Source: CAZZBK01 sp964387325 (GTDB taxonomy: Bacteria; Planctomycetota; Planctomycetia; Pirellulales; PNKZ01). Taken from it: a stretch of DNA of 64,000 nt. This document shows, piece by piece, positions 8,036-16,905 of this stretch. The notes below the pieces were generated by a model that saw only the letters and a program-made list of their open reading frames with translations, was not told the origin of the DNA and did not search any database. The stretch covers positions 62,001 to 126,000 of the forward strand of contig CAYLYE010000001.1 of NCBI GenBank assembly GCA_964387325.1, written 5' to 3'. The stretch's first letter is position 1; each line of letters begins with the position of its first letter. The translations under genes were made by a program, and so were the position numbers.

Positions 8036-10297
8036 TTAGTTCGAGAAGCCGCTGGCTCCGCCCGTGTAATAGCGCTCCGTGCGCCCGTACCCATTCGCGC
8101 CTCGCGCGTCGCGCACCGCACGGTTGCGGGCGTCGTACGTGTCCCAGCGGTACTCGGGGTAGACGGTGCTGCGATGCTGCAAGTTCGGGTTACCCGTGTA
8201 CGCGCCACGAATAAAGAACCGCGCGTCATCCGGCTCGGTCACTTCCATGCCCGGCAGGATTTGCGGAACCTGATCGGCTTCCATCGGATGGATCAACTCG
8301 GGGCTCACCAGGATGATCACCTCGGTCTCGTCGCGGGTCACCTTGCGATGCGAGAACAGGGCACCGACGAACGGGATATCGCCGAGCCACGGGACCCGCG
8401 CGCTCTCGCCCACTTGCTGATCTTGAATCAACCCGGCAATCGCCAGCCATTGACCTTCACGCAAGTCGACGTTGGTCGAAGCACTGCGGGTCTGTAGGCC
8501 GGGAATACCGTTCACGCCGCTGGTCGAGTCGAGCCGGCTCACGGTCGGCGTGACTTGCAAGCGGATGTGGTCCTTGTCGATCATCGTCGGCGTAAAGAAG
8601 ATCTGAGTACCAAAGCCTTGGAAGCCCGTGGTCGCCGCGGCGGCTCCACCCACGCCGACCACCGTCGGCACGGGGAATTGACCACCGGCGATGAAGCTGG
8701 CCGGGTAACCGTTGAGGGTCACGAGGTTCGGCTCGGCCAGGACCTTGGACATGCGGTTGCTGCTCACGGCGCTCAGGGTCAACTGCACCTGTTGCGAGGT
8801 GAGGATGGCCGAGGCCGCGCCGGTGGCATTGAGCACTGAGCTGAAGCTGAAGTCGCCGGCCTGGGCGGCAAAGTTGGCCCCCATCTCGCGGAGCGCGGTG
8901 CGAGTCAGTTCGGCGACTCGCACTTTGAGCATGATCTGCTGTTCGCCCGGCACGTCGAGCATGCTGATGACCTGCGTGGCGGGCATGTCACTGGCCGATC
9001 GGCCACGACCCAAGCGGTTCGTGCCATAGGCGACGCCGTTGTAACCACCGTTGCCGAAGCCACCGTAACCGGCCCAGCTCACAGGTCCCGCCCCAGGAAT
9101 GCCGCCGCCCCAACCGGTCATACCCGGTCCGAGCGTGTTGCCGAACTGGTCGGTCATCTGGCCACGCAACACTTGCATGATCTGCGAGGCTTCGCGGGCA
9201 TCGCGGGCCTGGCCGCGCACAATGAGCTTATCGAGCACCGCGATCAGCTGAATGTGGCTGTTCGGGAACATCTCATTGAGCCGACGCTGCAGCTTGCCGT
9301 ATTCGACGCCCGGTACATCTTCGGCGTCTTCGGTTGGCAGCACCTTGATGAGATAGCGGATGAACGGTTGTTGGCCTTTGTCGTTTTGGCCGGGGAACCA
9401 GAGCGTGAGGGTCGTTTCCCCCACGGCGCGACCGACGAGCTCGAACTCATCGGGTCGATACTGGATGATCTCGACCACCGAAGGGTCGGTGATCGCCACG
9501 CGTGCCACATTCGACTTGAGTCGGATGAGCTCGCCTTTGCCGCTACGCAAGTTCATGCGCACTTCGGGGCCAATGATGTCGGCCACGTAGGCGTCGACCT
9601 TGTGTTGAATGGGGACCGGCGCGTCTTCCTTGAGTGGGATTTTGTCTCCCTGCGAGGCCGGTGTGACCGGCGCGGGGCCGCCGCTCGACGGGAGCTGGAA
9701 CTGGCCGCCAGGACCGTTCGGCGCGCCCCCTTGGAATCCTTGCTGCGGCGCGCCACCGTTGGGAGCGACACCCTGATTCGCGGGCATCGGGCCGTTGTAG
9801 CCACCCGAGGGCGCGAACTGACCGTACGCTTGCGGGCCATAGACCGGCTGCGGAAACGCGACCTGTTGAGCGTAGCCCGACTGCGGAGCATAACCCTGTT
9901 GCGGCGCGTAGCCCTGCGGCGGAGGGTAACCTTGCTGCGGAGCGTAGCCTTGCGAATAGCCGGTTGGTTGCGGGAACGAGGCTTGTTGAGTGTAGTTCGT
10001 CGGCCGCACGCTCGAAGGCGGATAACCACCAGGCTGGTTGCCGTAGTTGTTCGGCATGCTGGTCGGAGTCGTATAGGCTGTCGGCTGCACCGACCCGCCA
10101 TTCCAGCCTCCATAGGGGGCCCCATTGACCTGGGGTGGCACATAGTTCGTGCCAGGTCCGCCTGCACCGTAGGGTACCTGAGCCGACAGTGGGAGCGGTG
10201 TGGCAGCGAGGCTCACCGTGGCCACGGCACAAACTCGTCGCACTCGCGCCCACAGAGGGCGTCGCAGGTTGGCTGTGCTAATGGTGGCTCTTGTCAT
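8036..10297 (-). CDS. Type II/IV-type outer-membrane secretin (CpaC/RcpA-like)
   Basis: 753 residues from the ATG at 10297, which begins a basic, then hydrophobic signal peptide ending LPLSAQ; the ~63-residue upstream extension has no signal. Residues ~25-240 are rich in Gln, Tyr, Gly and Pro with repeats of the type PQQGYAPQ. Then come a pilus N-terminal domain (IRLKSNVARVAITDPSVVEI), a BON-like module (LIVRGQARDAREASQIMQVL) and the secretin channel domain with VLAEPNLVTLNGYPASF, DLREGQWLAIAGLI and VPWLGDIPFVGALF. It should form the outer-membrane pore of a Tad pilus or secretion system. The ATPase, platform and pilin genes are not nearby. Confidence 0.92.
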   Translation of the reverse strand: MTRATISTANLRRPLWARVRRVCAVATVSLAATPLPLSAQVPYGAGGPGTNYVPPQVNGAPYGGWNGGSVQPTAYTTPTSMPNNYGNQPGGYPPSSVRPTNYTQQASFPQPTGYSQGYAPQQGYPPPQGYAPQQGYAPQSGYAQQVAFPQPVYGPQAYGQFAPSGGYNGPMPANQGVAPNGGAPQQGFQGGAPNGPGGQFQLPSSGGPAPVTPASQGDKIPLKEDAPVPIQHKVDAYVADIIGPEVRMNLRSGKGELIRLKSNVARVAITDPSVVEIIQYRPDEFELVGRAVGETTLTLWFPGQNDKGQQPFIRYLIKVLPTEDAEDVPGVEYGKLQRRLNEMFPNSHIQLIAVLDKLIVRGQARDAREASQIMQVLRGQMTDQFGNTLGPGMTGWGGGIPGAGPVSWAGYGGFGNGGYNGVAYGTNRLGRGRSASDMPATQVISMLDVPGEQQIMLKVRVAELTRTALREMGANFAAQAGDFSFSSVLNATGAASAILTSQQVQLTLSAVSSNRMSKVLAEPNLVTLNGYPASFIAGGQFPVPTVVGVGGAAAATTGFQGFGTQIFFTPTMIDKDHIRLQVTPTVSRLDSTSGVNGIPGLQTRSASTNVDLREGQWLAIAGLIQDQQVGESARVPWLGDIPFVGALFSHRKVTRDETEVIILVSPELIHPMEADQVPQILPGMEVTEPDDARFFIRGAYTGNPNLQHRSTVYPEYRWDTYDARNRAVRDARGANGYGRTERYYTGGASGFSN

Positions 10298-10683
10298 GGT
10301 TGTATTCGGCGTCTCAACGTTGGGCGATGGCTCGTCGACCATACCGGGGTCAAGGCGGACGACGGACTGTCCCCTTCTCAAGGGGCCCAACCCGCTATCG
10401 CTGCTGCTGCCAGCAAGGAACTCGGTCGAAAACAACCAAGCCCCCCAGGCAGCAACTCTCCAGCGGGTACTCCAATCTTCGGACAAGATCGCTTGGTGAG
10501 TTGAATAACAGTTGCGCGGGAGGTGCAGATTATTCGCAATAGTCTGCTACCGCCGCTTGTAGTAGCAATGGTGCATGTAGCGGTGGTTATGAGACCCCAG
10601 CCAGCGAACCCAGCAGATGCACACCGGCGAGCGTTACGTTATCCTGATCGCTCCTGGACGCACCCCAACGGATGAGGAGCTGA
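10298..10683. other. Divergent intergenic region upstream of the secretin and PQQ genes
   Basis: 386 bases separate the two divergent starts, so promoters for both directions should lie here. I could not assign a convincing -35/-10 pair on either strand. No repeat or RNA structure was recognised. A plus-strand open frame through this segment lacks codon character or a ribosome site and is not called. Confidence 0.5.
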
Positions 10684-12006
10684 ATGATGCCCCGCGATGG
10701 CTTGATGAAATGGATCGGCCTGTTTGTCAGCCTGATCGTCAATACCGCCGGGGCCGACGACTGGCCCCAATGGCAAGGCCCCACGCGCGATAGCGTCTGG
10801 CACGAAACACGTATCACCGACTCGCTCGAGGGCAAACTCGATGTCCGCTGGCGGGCCAAAGTCTCCGGCGGCTACTCGGGCCCCGCCGTGGCCGCGGGTC
10901 GGGTCTATATAACTGACTACGTCCGCACAGCGGGCGAACCCAAGAACGATCCCAGTGGCCGACCCCAACTCCAGGGGCAGGAGCGCATCCTCTGCCTCGA
11001 CGCTGCTAGCGGCCAAGTACTCTGGAAGCACGCCTACGATCGTTCCTACGAGATCAGCTATCCGGCCGGCCCACGCGCCACCCCCGCCGTCGATGGTGAC
11101 CGGGTTTATACCCTCGGCGCCGAAGGGAACCTGCTCTGCCTGCATGCCGTGACCGGCGAAGTCGTCTGGCACGTCGATCTCAAAGAGCGATACCAAGCCC
11201 CCACGCCCATCTGGGGCTTCTGTAGTCATCCGCTCATCGAGGGGGATAAACTCTTCGTCCTAGCCGGTGGCGCGGGGAGTGTGGCCGTCGCGCTCGACAA
11301 GCGGACCGGCAAGGAATTGTGGCGTGCCCTCAGCGCCCCCGACGCCGGTTACTGCCCACCCACCCTCATCCACACCGCCCAAGGCAAGCAGCTCGTGATC
11401 TGGTCGCCGCAGGCCGTCAACGGTCTGCGGAGCGACACGGGCGAGGTCCTGTGGAGCGTCAAGCTCGAACCCAACTACGGCATGTCGATCAACCCGCCCT
11501 GCCAGATCGGCGAGCACTTGTTTGTCGCCGGCATCGTCAATCAAGGGGTGCTGCTTAAGCTCGCGCAGGACAAGCCCACGGTGAGCGAGCTGTGGCGCGT
11601 CTCATCGAAACTGGGCTTCGCCCCCGTGCATAGCCCGGTCGTCCCGATGAACAACACGCTCTACGGGGTCGATCGCATGGGTGAACTCGCCGCGATCGAA
11701 ATACCCTCGGGCAAAAAACTGTGGGAAACCTATCAGGCGATCTCCGCCGAGCGGCGTACCAACTCGGGCACCGCCTTCCTCGTCCGCAACGGTGAGCGGT
11801 TCTTCATTTTTAACGAACGGGGCGACCTCATCATCGCCAAGCTCTCGCCCAAGGGTTACGAGGAACTCTCCCGTGCTCATCTGCTCGAACCGACCCATGA
11901 GGCCTTCGGCCGCAGTGTGGTCTGGAGCCATCCGGCCTACGCGAATCGTTGTATCTTCGCGCGGAACGATCAGGAGTTGATTTGCGTCAGCCTGGAGAGC
12001 CAATAG
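10684..12006 (+). CDS. Secreted PQQ-like beta-propeller repeat protein
   Basis: 440 residues. GAGGAGC precedes ATGATG. A signal peptide (KWIGLFVSLIVNTAGAD) is followed by DDWPQWQGPTRDSVW, the usual opening of planctomycete quinoprotein-like propellers. Blades recur as GQVLWKHAYD, GEVVWHVDLKE, GKELWRAL and GEVLWSVKLE, that is, Gly-x-x-x-Trp motifs. No catalytic residues of true PQQ dehydrogenases were recognised, so it is more likely a binding or structural propeller. It is monocistronic, divergent from the secretin and upstream of the threonine aldolase gene. Confidence 0.85.
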   Translation: MMPRDGLMKWIGLFVSLIVNTAGADDWPQWQGPTRDSVWHETRITDSLEGKLDVRWRAKVSGGYSGPAVAAGRVYITDYVRTAGEPKNDPSGRPQLQGQERILCLDAASGQVLWKHAYDRSYEISYPAGPRATPAVDGDRVYTLGAEGNLLCLHAVTGEVVWHVDLKERYQAPTPIWGFCSHPLIEGDKLFVLAGGAGSVAVALDKRTGKELWRALSAPDAGYCPPTLIHTAQGKQLVIWSPQAVNGLRSDTGEVLWSVKLEPNYGMSINPPCQIGEHLFVAGIVNQGVLLKLAQDKPTVSELWRVSSKLGFAPVHSPVVPMNNTLYGVDRMGELAAIEIPSGKKLWETYQAISAERRTNSGTAFLVRNGERFFIFNERGDLIIAKLSPKGYEELSRAHLLEPTHEAFGRSVVWSHPAYANRCIFARNDQELICVSLESQ

Positions 12007-12043
12007 TCGCGATCACAACTGGACCCCAGGTGAACACACTCCC

Positions 12044-12117
12044 AGCCGGGGACGTAAATCCCCGGATATATTTGCCCTGTTATACGCCACGCTATCCGGG
12101 GACTTACGTCCCCGGCT
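12044..12117. repeat. 25-bp inverted repeat with self-palindromic arms
   Basis: The left arm (12044-12068, AGCCGGGGACGTAAATCCCCGG then ATA) and right arm (12093-12117, TATCCGGGGACTTACG then TCCCCGGCT) are inverted copies with one mismatch, 24 bases apart. Each arm is itself a near-perfect palindrome around ACGTAA/TTACGT. It fills the gap between the propeller gene and the threonine aldolase gene. It looks like a REP-type mobile intergenic repeat, not a regulator of one gene. Confidence 0.8.
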
Positions 12118-12151
12118 CGGATCTATCGATTCAAGCTGCACAGGACCCCAC

Positions 12152-13210
12152 ATGACCATCGATCTCCCGACGTTCGAGAACCGCCGCCACTTTGCCAGCG
12201 ACAACTATGCAGGTATCTGTCCCGAGGCTTGGGCTGCGCTCGAGCAAGCCAACCGCGGTCATGTGCCCGCCTACGGCGACGATCCCTGGACACAAAAAGC
12301 CAGCGACCTGCTTCGCGAGCTGTTCGAGATCGACTGCGAAGTGTTCTTCTGCTTCAACGGTACGGCAGCCAATGCGATGGCCATTGCCCACCTCTGTCAG
12401 TCATATCACAGCGTGATCTGTCATCAGCTCGCGCATGTCGAAACCGACGAGTGTGGCGGGCCCGAGTTTTTCTCGAACGGCACCAAGCTGCTCGTGGTCG
12501 ACGGGCCCGAGGGAAAAATTCTGCCACAGAGCGTGCATGAAATGGTCACGCGCCGTTGCGACATTCATTATCCCAAGCCGCGTGTGTTGTCGCTCACTCA
12601 GGCAACCGAGATGGGAACGGTGTACAGCGTGGCCGAGCTGGACGCGCTGGGCGAGATGGCCCGGCGGCATCATTTACGCATTCACATGGACGGTGCCCGG
12701 TTCGCCAATGCGATCGCCACGCTCGGTGTGAAGCCGAAGGAAATCACCTGGAAGCTCGGCGTCGACGTGCTCTGCTTCGGCGGCACGAAAAATGGCCTGC
12801 CGGTGGGCGAGGCCGTCATCTTCTTTAATCGCGAATTGGCCAAGGAGTTCGATTACCGTTGCAAACAAGCCGGGCAACTTGCCTCGAAAATGCGATTTAT
12901 CTCGGCCCCCTGGGTTGGCATGCTCCAGAGTAACGCCTGGGTCGAACGCGCACGCTACGCCAATCAGCGTGCTCAGCAACTGGCAGCGGCCCTGGCCTCG
13001 ATCCCCCAGCTGCGGCTGCTTGCCACACCGCAGGCCAACAGCGTGTTCGTCGAAATGCCCATCCCCTGGGCCAAAGCCCTCCGCGAGCAAGGTTGGCGTT
13101 TTTACACGTTTATCGCCGCCGGTGGCGCACGGCTGATGTGCTCTTGGGACACCCGCGACGACGACATCACCGCGCTCTGTACCGCGCTGCGGAAGTTAGC
13201 CACCGACTGA
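12152..13210 (+). CDS. ltaE: Low-specificity L-threonine aldolase / beta-eliminating lyase
   Basis: 352 residues. This fold-type I PLP enzyme cleaves L-threonine or L-allo-threonine to glycine and acetaldehyde in the cytoplasm. The N-terminus (FASDNYAGICPEAWAAL, then YGDDPWT) matches the family. FFCFNGTAANAMA is the cofactor phosphate-binding loop, HMDGARFANA contains the Asp that contacts the pyridine nitrogen, and CFGGTKNG holds the Schiff-base lysine (Lys213). Length is typical for the family. Gly and Ser/Thr metabolism is implied. No biosynthetic neighbour supports a more specific substrate. Confidence 0.9.
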   Translation: MTIDLPTFENRRHFASDNYAGICPEAWAALEQANRGHVPAYGDDPWTQKASDLLRELFEIDCEVFFCFNGTAANAMAIAHLCQSYHSVICHQLAHVETDECGGPEFFSNGTKLLVVDGPEGKILPQSVHEMVTRRCDIHYPKPRVLSLTQATEMGTVYSVAELDALGEMARRHHLRIHMDGARFANAIATLGVKPKEITWKLGVDVLCFGGTKNGLPVGEAVIFFNRELAKEFDYRCKQAGQLASKMRFISAPWVGMLQSNAWVERARYANQRAQQLAAALASIPQLRLLATPQANSVFVEMPIPWAKALREQGWRFYTFIAAGGARLMCSWDTRDDDITALCTALRKLATD

Positions 13211-13223
13211 ATATCAAATTCCC

Positions 13224-13251
13224 GTTAGCCGCGACGCGCAGCGGAGCGCGT
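13224..13251 (+). repeat. 28-bp GC-rich REP-like repeat, copy 1
   Basis: GTTAGCCGCGACGCGCAGCG followed by GAGCGCGT lies just after the threonine aldolase stop. The same 28 bases occur at 16845-16872, and an inverted copy with one mismatch occurs at 16906-16933. All three copies are intergenic, the pattern of a dispersed REP element. Confidence 0.85.
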
Positions 13252-13281
13252 CATGAGGCCGAGGGGCTGGGGAGCAGAGGG

Positions 13282-13321
13282 GTGGAGGAGTAGCGCTAAC
13301 GCGACAGCGCCACTCCTCCAC
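13282..13321. terminator. Hairpin between convergent genes, possible bidirectional terminator
   Basis: GTGGAGGAGT (13282-13291) pairs with ACTCCTCCAC (13312-13321), and inside them GCGCT pairs with AGCGC, giving a long stem with an 8-base loop. It lies between the 3' ends of convergent ltaE and the dehydrogenase. There is no U-tract, so intrinsic termination is uncertain. The right arm runs into an 8-base tandem repeat. Confidence 0.4.
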
Positions 13322-13350
13322 TCCTCCACTCCTCCACTCCTGCACTCCTC
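13311..13350 (+). repeat. 8-bp tandem repeat (CACTCCTC) x5
   Basis: Five consecutive copies of CACTCCTC, the fourth ending in G, directly abut and overlap the stop codon of the minus-strand dehydrogenase at 13349. The array probably arose by slippage and may vary in copy number. Confidence 0.8.
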
Positions 13351-14293
13351 ACCCCACCCGATACGCGAGCGGCTTCCCCTCCAGCCCAAGCAACAAATTC
13401 TCGACCGACATCTCGGCCATCTTCCGCCTCGTTTCGTTCGTGGCGCTTCCCAAGTGCGGCGCGATCACGACGTTGTCGAGCTTGAGCAGCGGATGATTTC
13501 TCGGCAACGGCTCAGGGTCGGTCACGTCGAGTCCCGCCGCGGCAATGCGTCGCACGGCCAGAGCGTCGGTCAGTGCCTGCGTATCGACCACGCCGCCGCG
13601 GGCGATGTTAATCAATGTGCCACTGCGTTTCATCTTGGCGAGCGCCGCGGCATCGATCAGCCCGCGCGTGTCGGCCGTGAGCGGACAGCAGAGCATCACG
13701 TAGTCGCTTGTTGCGAGCAGATCATCGAACTCGGCGTAGCGCACGCCCAGGCTGGCTTCCAGGTCCTCGCGGCGACGGCGATTGTGATACAGCACGTTCA
13801 TATCAAAGCCGCGAGCCCGCTTGGCCACCTGAGCCCCAATGCGTCCCAACCCCACGATGCCGAGCGTACTGCTGTGGACTTCGCTCCCCAGCATGTAGCC
13901 CGGATCGTAAACGGTGAACTGCGGCGACCGGGCGTAACGATCCCCTTCGACCAGTCGCCGCGCCGTGGCCAGCAGCAGCGTAAAGCCCATGTCGGCCGTC
14001 GCGCCGTCGAGAATGCCCGGCGTATTACCCACCGGCACGCCATGTGTCTTGGCAGCCGCGAGGTCGATATGATCCACGCCGACACCGTAATTGCTAATCA
14101 CCCGCAACTTGGGCAGCTGCTTGAGCAGCGCGTCGCCGACGTGCGGATGTCCGTAGGTATACAGCGCCACGATCTCCTCGTTAGGCGCGTTCAAGGTCGC
14201 TTGCCACGGCCGCCACGCGACCCGGCCGGCCGTGAGTTGTTCGATAATCGGTGCCAGCGGCCCATCGGCCATCACGCAAGGGATTTTAGTCAT
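13349..14293 (-). CDS. D-isomer-specific 2-hydroxyacid dehydrogenase
   Basis: 314 residues. NAD-dependent reduction or oxidation of 2-keto/2-hydroxy acids. The split catalytic domain surrounds a Rossmann domain with GIVGLGRIGAQVA (G-x-G-x-x-G). The active-site set is present: Arg in NIARGGVVD, Glu in DVTDPEPLP and His in IAPHLGSAT. VISNYGVGVDHID and GNTPGILDGATADM resemble glyoxylate/hydroxypyruvate reductases and phosphoglycerate dehydrogenase-like enzymes lacking the C-terminal ACT domain. The exact substrate is undetermined. The gene is convergent with the threonine aldolase gene. Confidence 0.88.
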   Translation of the reverse strand: MTKIPCVMADGPLAPIIEQLTAGRVAWRPWQATLNAPNEEIVALYTYGHPHVGDALLKQLPKLRVISNYGVGVDHIDLAAAKTHGVPVGNTPGILDGATADMGFTLLLATARRLVEGDRYARSPQFTVYDPGYMLGSEVHSSTLGIVGLGRIGAQVAKRARGFDMNVLYHNRRRREDLEASLGVRYAEFDDLLATSDYVMLCCPLTADTRGLIDAAALAKMKRSGTLINIARGGVVDTQALTDALAVRRIAAAGLDVTDPEPLPRNHPLLKLDNVVIAPHLGSATNETRRKMAEMSVENLLLGLEGKPLAYRVG

Positions 14294-14419
14294 GGATGGT
14301 TAAGTCTTCGTTGAATAATGAATAAACGTGCGATTTAAAGAGTTTCGTCAAAAGTACCTCATTCTCCAAATCTGGCAGTGAGTGCTCAACCTGCGATTTC
14401 TAAACGTGACCTTCCATAA

Positions 14420-14448
14420 TTGCCGTCAAGTAAACCTGGGCATATATT
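14420..14448 (+). promoter_or_regulatory. Candidate sigma-70-type promoter for the DUF2262 gene
   Basis: TTGCCG (14420-14425), a 17-base spacer and TATATT (14443-14448) lie 40 bases before the ATG at 14489. The segment is markedly AT-richer than its surroundings. Confidence 0.5.
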
Positions 14449-14488
14449 AGCCAGATCGGTTCTCGGAATTTGGTTGGAGGGCAATCTC

Positions 14489-15391
14489 ATGAGTCGATTT
14501 ATTGCACGACTTCGAGCATTGGGGAATCTCATTTTTTCGGGAAAAGGAGTGTCACAAGAAATAAAATCCATTCCAGCTTCCTTCGTTCCACCGAATATTG
14601 AACCGCTAACGAAAATTGACGCCGCTGAAATACACTACGAGACGACACCTGTATTAATTCACGGCATAGTTTCGCCAAGCAATCAAGGTGGTTGGCCGGG
14701 ACAAAACGACGGTTATCAAATACATTGTTTCTCGTTTGCTGCGTGGAAAATAGTGAATGCGCCAATCGTAAATCGAGAGTTGATAGTTATTCGGCCGGTC
14801 CCCCCAAACGCAAATTACTTCGATGATTTTCCGGAACTCACCCTCCCGTGCCTCTCTGTATTCCTTTCGACGGACCATACTCGGGCTGTGTTTGAAAACG
14901 CTTTGCCAACGGACTCGACGGATGACGAGCTATTGGCTATCGCAAGTGAACTGAGAAAACCGGTGGTCGTCACGACAGAACAATTCGGAGATTTTATTTT
15001 AGACCGTCGAATCGGCTGGTTTAGCGGTCATGCTGAATGGAATGGCACTCGAGTCCGCATGCAATTTTTACCCGACGAGAATAAATCGATAGAGGCATCG
15101 ATACGTACGGCAGAAGCACTGTGGGCTGATTCCTTGGCATGGAAACAGCGAATCGATGCTTACGCCGCCGAAAAGCTTCTCAAAACAAAAAATGAATATT
15201 GGCTAAGCGATGGGGAACCGGAACTCAGCGAAAACGACTTCATTTCAAGGATGAAGCTTGTAGATATCGGAGTTTCTTCGGGTGGTCGCTTCGAGTTCTG
15301 GCACGACGATGGGGAGATGTTTTGCGGCCATTCCATCCAGATTCGTGGAGATATCGTAAACGGTCCCAGCGATGCAGATATTCCAGGTTAG
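14489..15391 (+). CDS. DUF2262 domain protein, AT-rich gene
   Basis: 300 residues from the ATG at 14489, which has GGAGG upstream; a longer frame from 14420 would start inside the promoter. The C-terminal ~130 residues (FGDFILDRRIGWFSGHAEWNG, LWADSLAWKQRIDAYAAEKLL, YWLSDGE, FEFWHDDGEMFCGHSI) match DUF2262, a domain of unknown function also seen in contact-dependent toxin and immunity settings. The N-terminal ~150 residues are not recognised. Codon use (many A/T third positions, AAA and ATT) differs from all neighbours, indicating recent acquisition. No partner gene is adjacent. Confidence 0.7.
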   Translation: MSRFIARLRALGNLIFSGKGVSQEIKSIPASFVPPNIEPLTKIDAAEIHYETTPVLIHGIVSPSNQGGWPGQNDGYQIHCFSFAAWKIVNAPIVNRELIVIRPVPPNANYFDDFPELTLPCLSVFLSTDHTRAVFENALPTDSTDDELLAIASELRKPVVVTTEQFGDFILDRRIGWFSGHAEWNGTRVRMQFLPDENKSIEASIRTAEALWADSLAWKQRIDAYAAEKLLKTKNEYWLSDGEPELSENDFISRMKLVDIGVSSGGRFEFWHDDGEMFCGHSIQIRGDIVNGPSDADIPG

Positions 15392-15473
15392 ATGCCGTGG
15401 CCTTGGCTCGGCTCGACTCATCTGACATACTTGATGCGTCGAATTGGAACAGATTGCTGGCGGAGTTCAACTC

Positions 15474-16832
15474 ATGCTACGGATCATCGGCGACCGCGCG
15501 GACAATTGCCAGGGGGTGACGCGAAGGAGCTTCGTGCAGGCCGGTACGCTCGGGCTCGGTGGCTTCGGTTTGAGCGACTGGTTCCGACTCCGCGAGGTCC
15601 AAGGGGCCGTCGACAAGCGGCGCGACACGAGCGTGATCCTGTTTTGGCTCAGCGGCGGCCCTGGGCACATGGAGACCTATGATCCCAAACCGGAAGCAGT
15701 CGATCAGTATCGTGGACCGTTCGGTGCCGTAAGTTCGGCCGTCAACGGTCTGCAAATGAGCGAGATGATTCCCGAGCAGGCCAAGATCATGGATCGGCTC
15801 GCCGTGTTGCGGACGGTCAATCATGGCAGCGGCGACCATACCAAAGGGAACCACTGGATGCTCACGGGCTTTGAAGGCCCGAGCTTCAACGCGATCGATT
15901 TCAATGTGCAACGCCGGCCGTCGATGGGCTCGGTCGTCGCTAAACTCAAGGGGATGCAGTCGAGTGGCATGCCCCCGTATGTCGCGGTTCCTAATCTTCG
16001 CGGCGGCACCGATAACTTCTTCCACTACGCGGCCTACCTGGGAGCCGGTGCCAATCCGTTCAACGTCGAGAGCGATCCGAACACCAGCGAGTTCGCCGTC
16101 AAAAATCTGACACTGCAACCCGAGCTGTCGTTCGATCGCTTGGCCGACCGCCGTCGTGTGCTCGAAACGCTCGATCAGTTCCGCCGCGACAGCGAACGCT
16201 CGTTCGCCGATCGCGAGCAGCAATATCAACGGGCGTTCGACTTGCTCACCAGTCGCCAGGTGGCCGGCGCGTTCGATATCAACGCCGAGAGCGCCGCGAC
16301 ACGCGATCGTTACGGCCGGCACACGTTTGGTCAAAGCGCACTCCTGGCTCGCCGCATGGTCGAGGCCGGCGTCCCGTTTGTCACCGTCAACTGTGTCCCT
16401 TGGGATCATCACGGCACGGCGGGGCGACTGCGGACCGAAGAAGGCGCCAAGCTGCTCATTCCGCCGCTTGATCGAGCCATCGCGGCCTTGGTGACCGACC
16501 TGATCGATCGCGGGCTCTACGAGAAGACGCTCGTCGTGGCGATGGGGGAATTTGGTCGCACGCCGAAGATGAACGCCGAAGGGGGCCGTGACCACTGGGG
16601 ACACACGTTCAGCGTGCTGATGGGCTGCGGCAGTATGCGCATGGGTCAGGCCATCGGTCGTAGCGACGAGCGGGGCGAGTATGTGGCCGACCGACCGATC
16701 ATGCCGCAGGACGTGACCTCGACCGTGTTCCATCACTTGGGCATTCGCGCCGAGCAGGTCTCGTTTGTCGATCGCGTCGGCCGCGCCCTGCCGCTCGTCG
16801 ACCACGGCGCGCCGATCGCCGAGTTGCTATAG
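15474..16832 (+). CDS. DUF1501 domain-containing protein, Tat substrate
   Basis: 452 residues from the ATG at 15474, preceded by CGGAG. The N-terminus has a twin-arginine signal (TRRSFVQAGTLGLGGFGL). The body belongs to the alkaline-phosphatase-like DUF1501 family abundant in planctomycetes: ILFWLSGGPGHMETYDPKP, GSGDHTKGNHWMLTG, VPFVTVNCVPWDHHG and GEFGRTPKMN. Metal ligands are plausible but no reaction is established. The family usually sits beside a DUF1549/DUF1553 gene, and none is adjacent here. Confidence 0.9.
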   Translation: MLRIIGDRADNCQGVTRRSFVQAGTLGLGGFGLSDWFRLREVQGAVDKRRDTSVILFWLSGGPGHMETYDPKPEAVDQYRGPFGAVSSAVNGLQMSEMIPEQAKIMDRLAVLRTVNHGSGDHTKGNHWMLTGFEGPSFNAIDFNVQRRPSMGSVVAKLKGMQSSGMPPYVAVPNLRGGTDNFFHYAAYLGAGANPFNVESDPNTSEFAVKNLTLQPELSFDRLADRRRVLETLDQFRRDSERSFADREQQYQRAFDLLTSRQVAGAFDINAESAATRDRYGRHTFGQSALLARRMVEAGVPFVTVNCVPWDHHGTAGRLRTEEGAKLLIPPLDRAIAALVTDLIDRGLYEKTLVVAMGEFGRTPKMNAEGGRDHWGHTFSVLMGCGSMRMGQAIGRSDERGEYVADRPIMPQDVTSTVFHHLGIRAEQVSFVDRVGRALPLVDHGAPIAELL

Positions 16833-16844
16833 CGCGCGTTTCCA

Positions 16845-16872
16845 GTTAGCCGCGACGCGCAGCGGAGCGCGT
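16845..16872 (+). repeat. 28-bp GC-rich REP-like repeat, copy 2
   Basis: Identical to 13224-13251. Together with the inverted copy 33 bases further on it can form a 28-bp stem with one mismatch, and it directly follows the DUF1501 gene. Confidence 0.85.
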
Positions 16873-16905
16873 GACCGTCGCGGACCATACCGACTCGCCC
16901 TGTGA

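Noticed and set aside
13311..13350. Possible CRISPR or attachment site
   Set aside because: Simple 8-bp tandem repeat without spacers or duplicated flanks.
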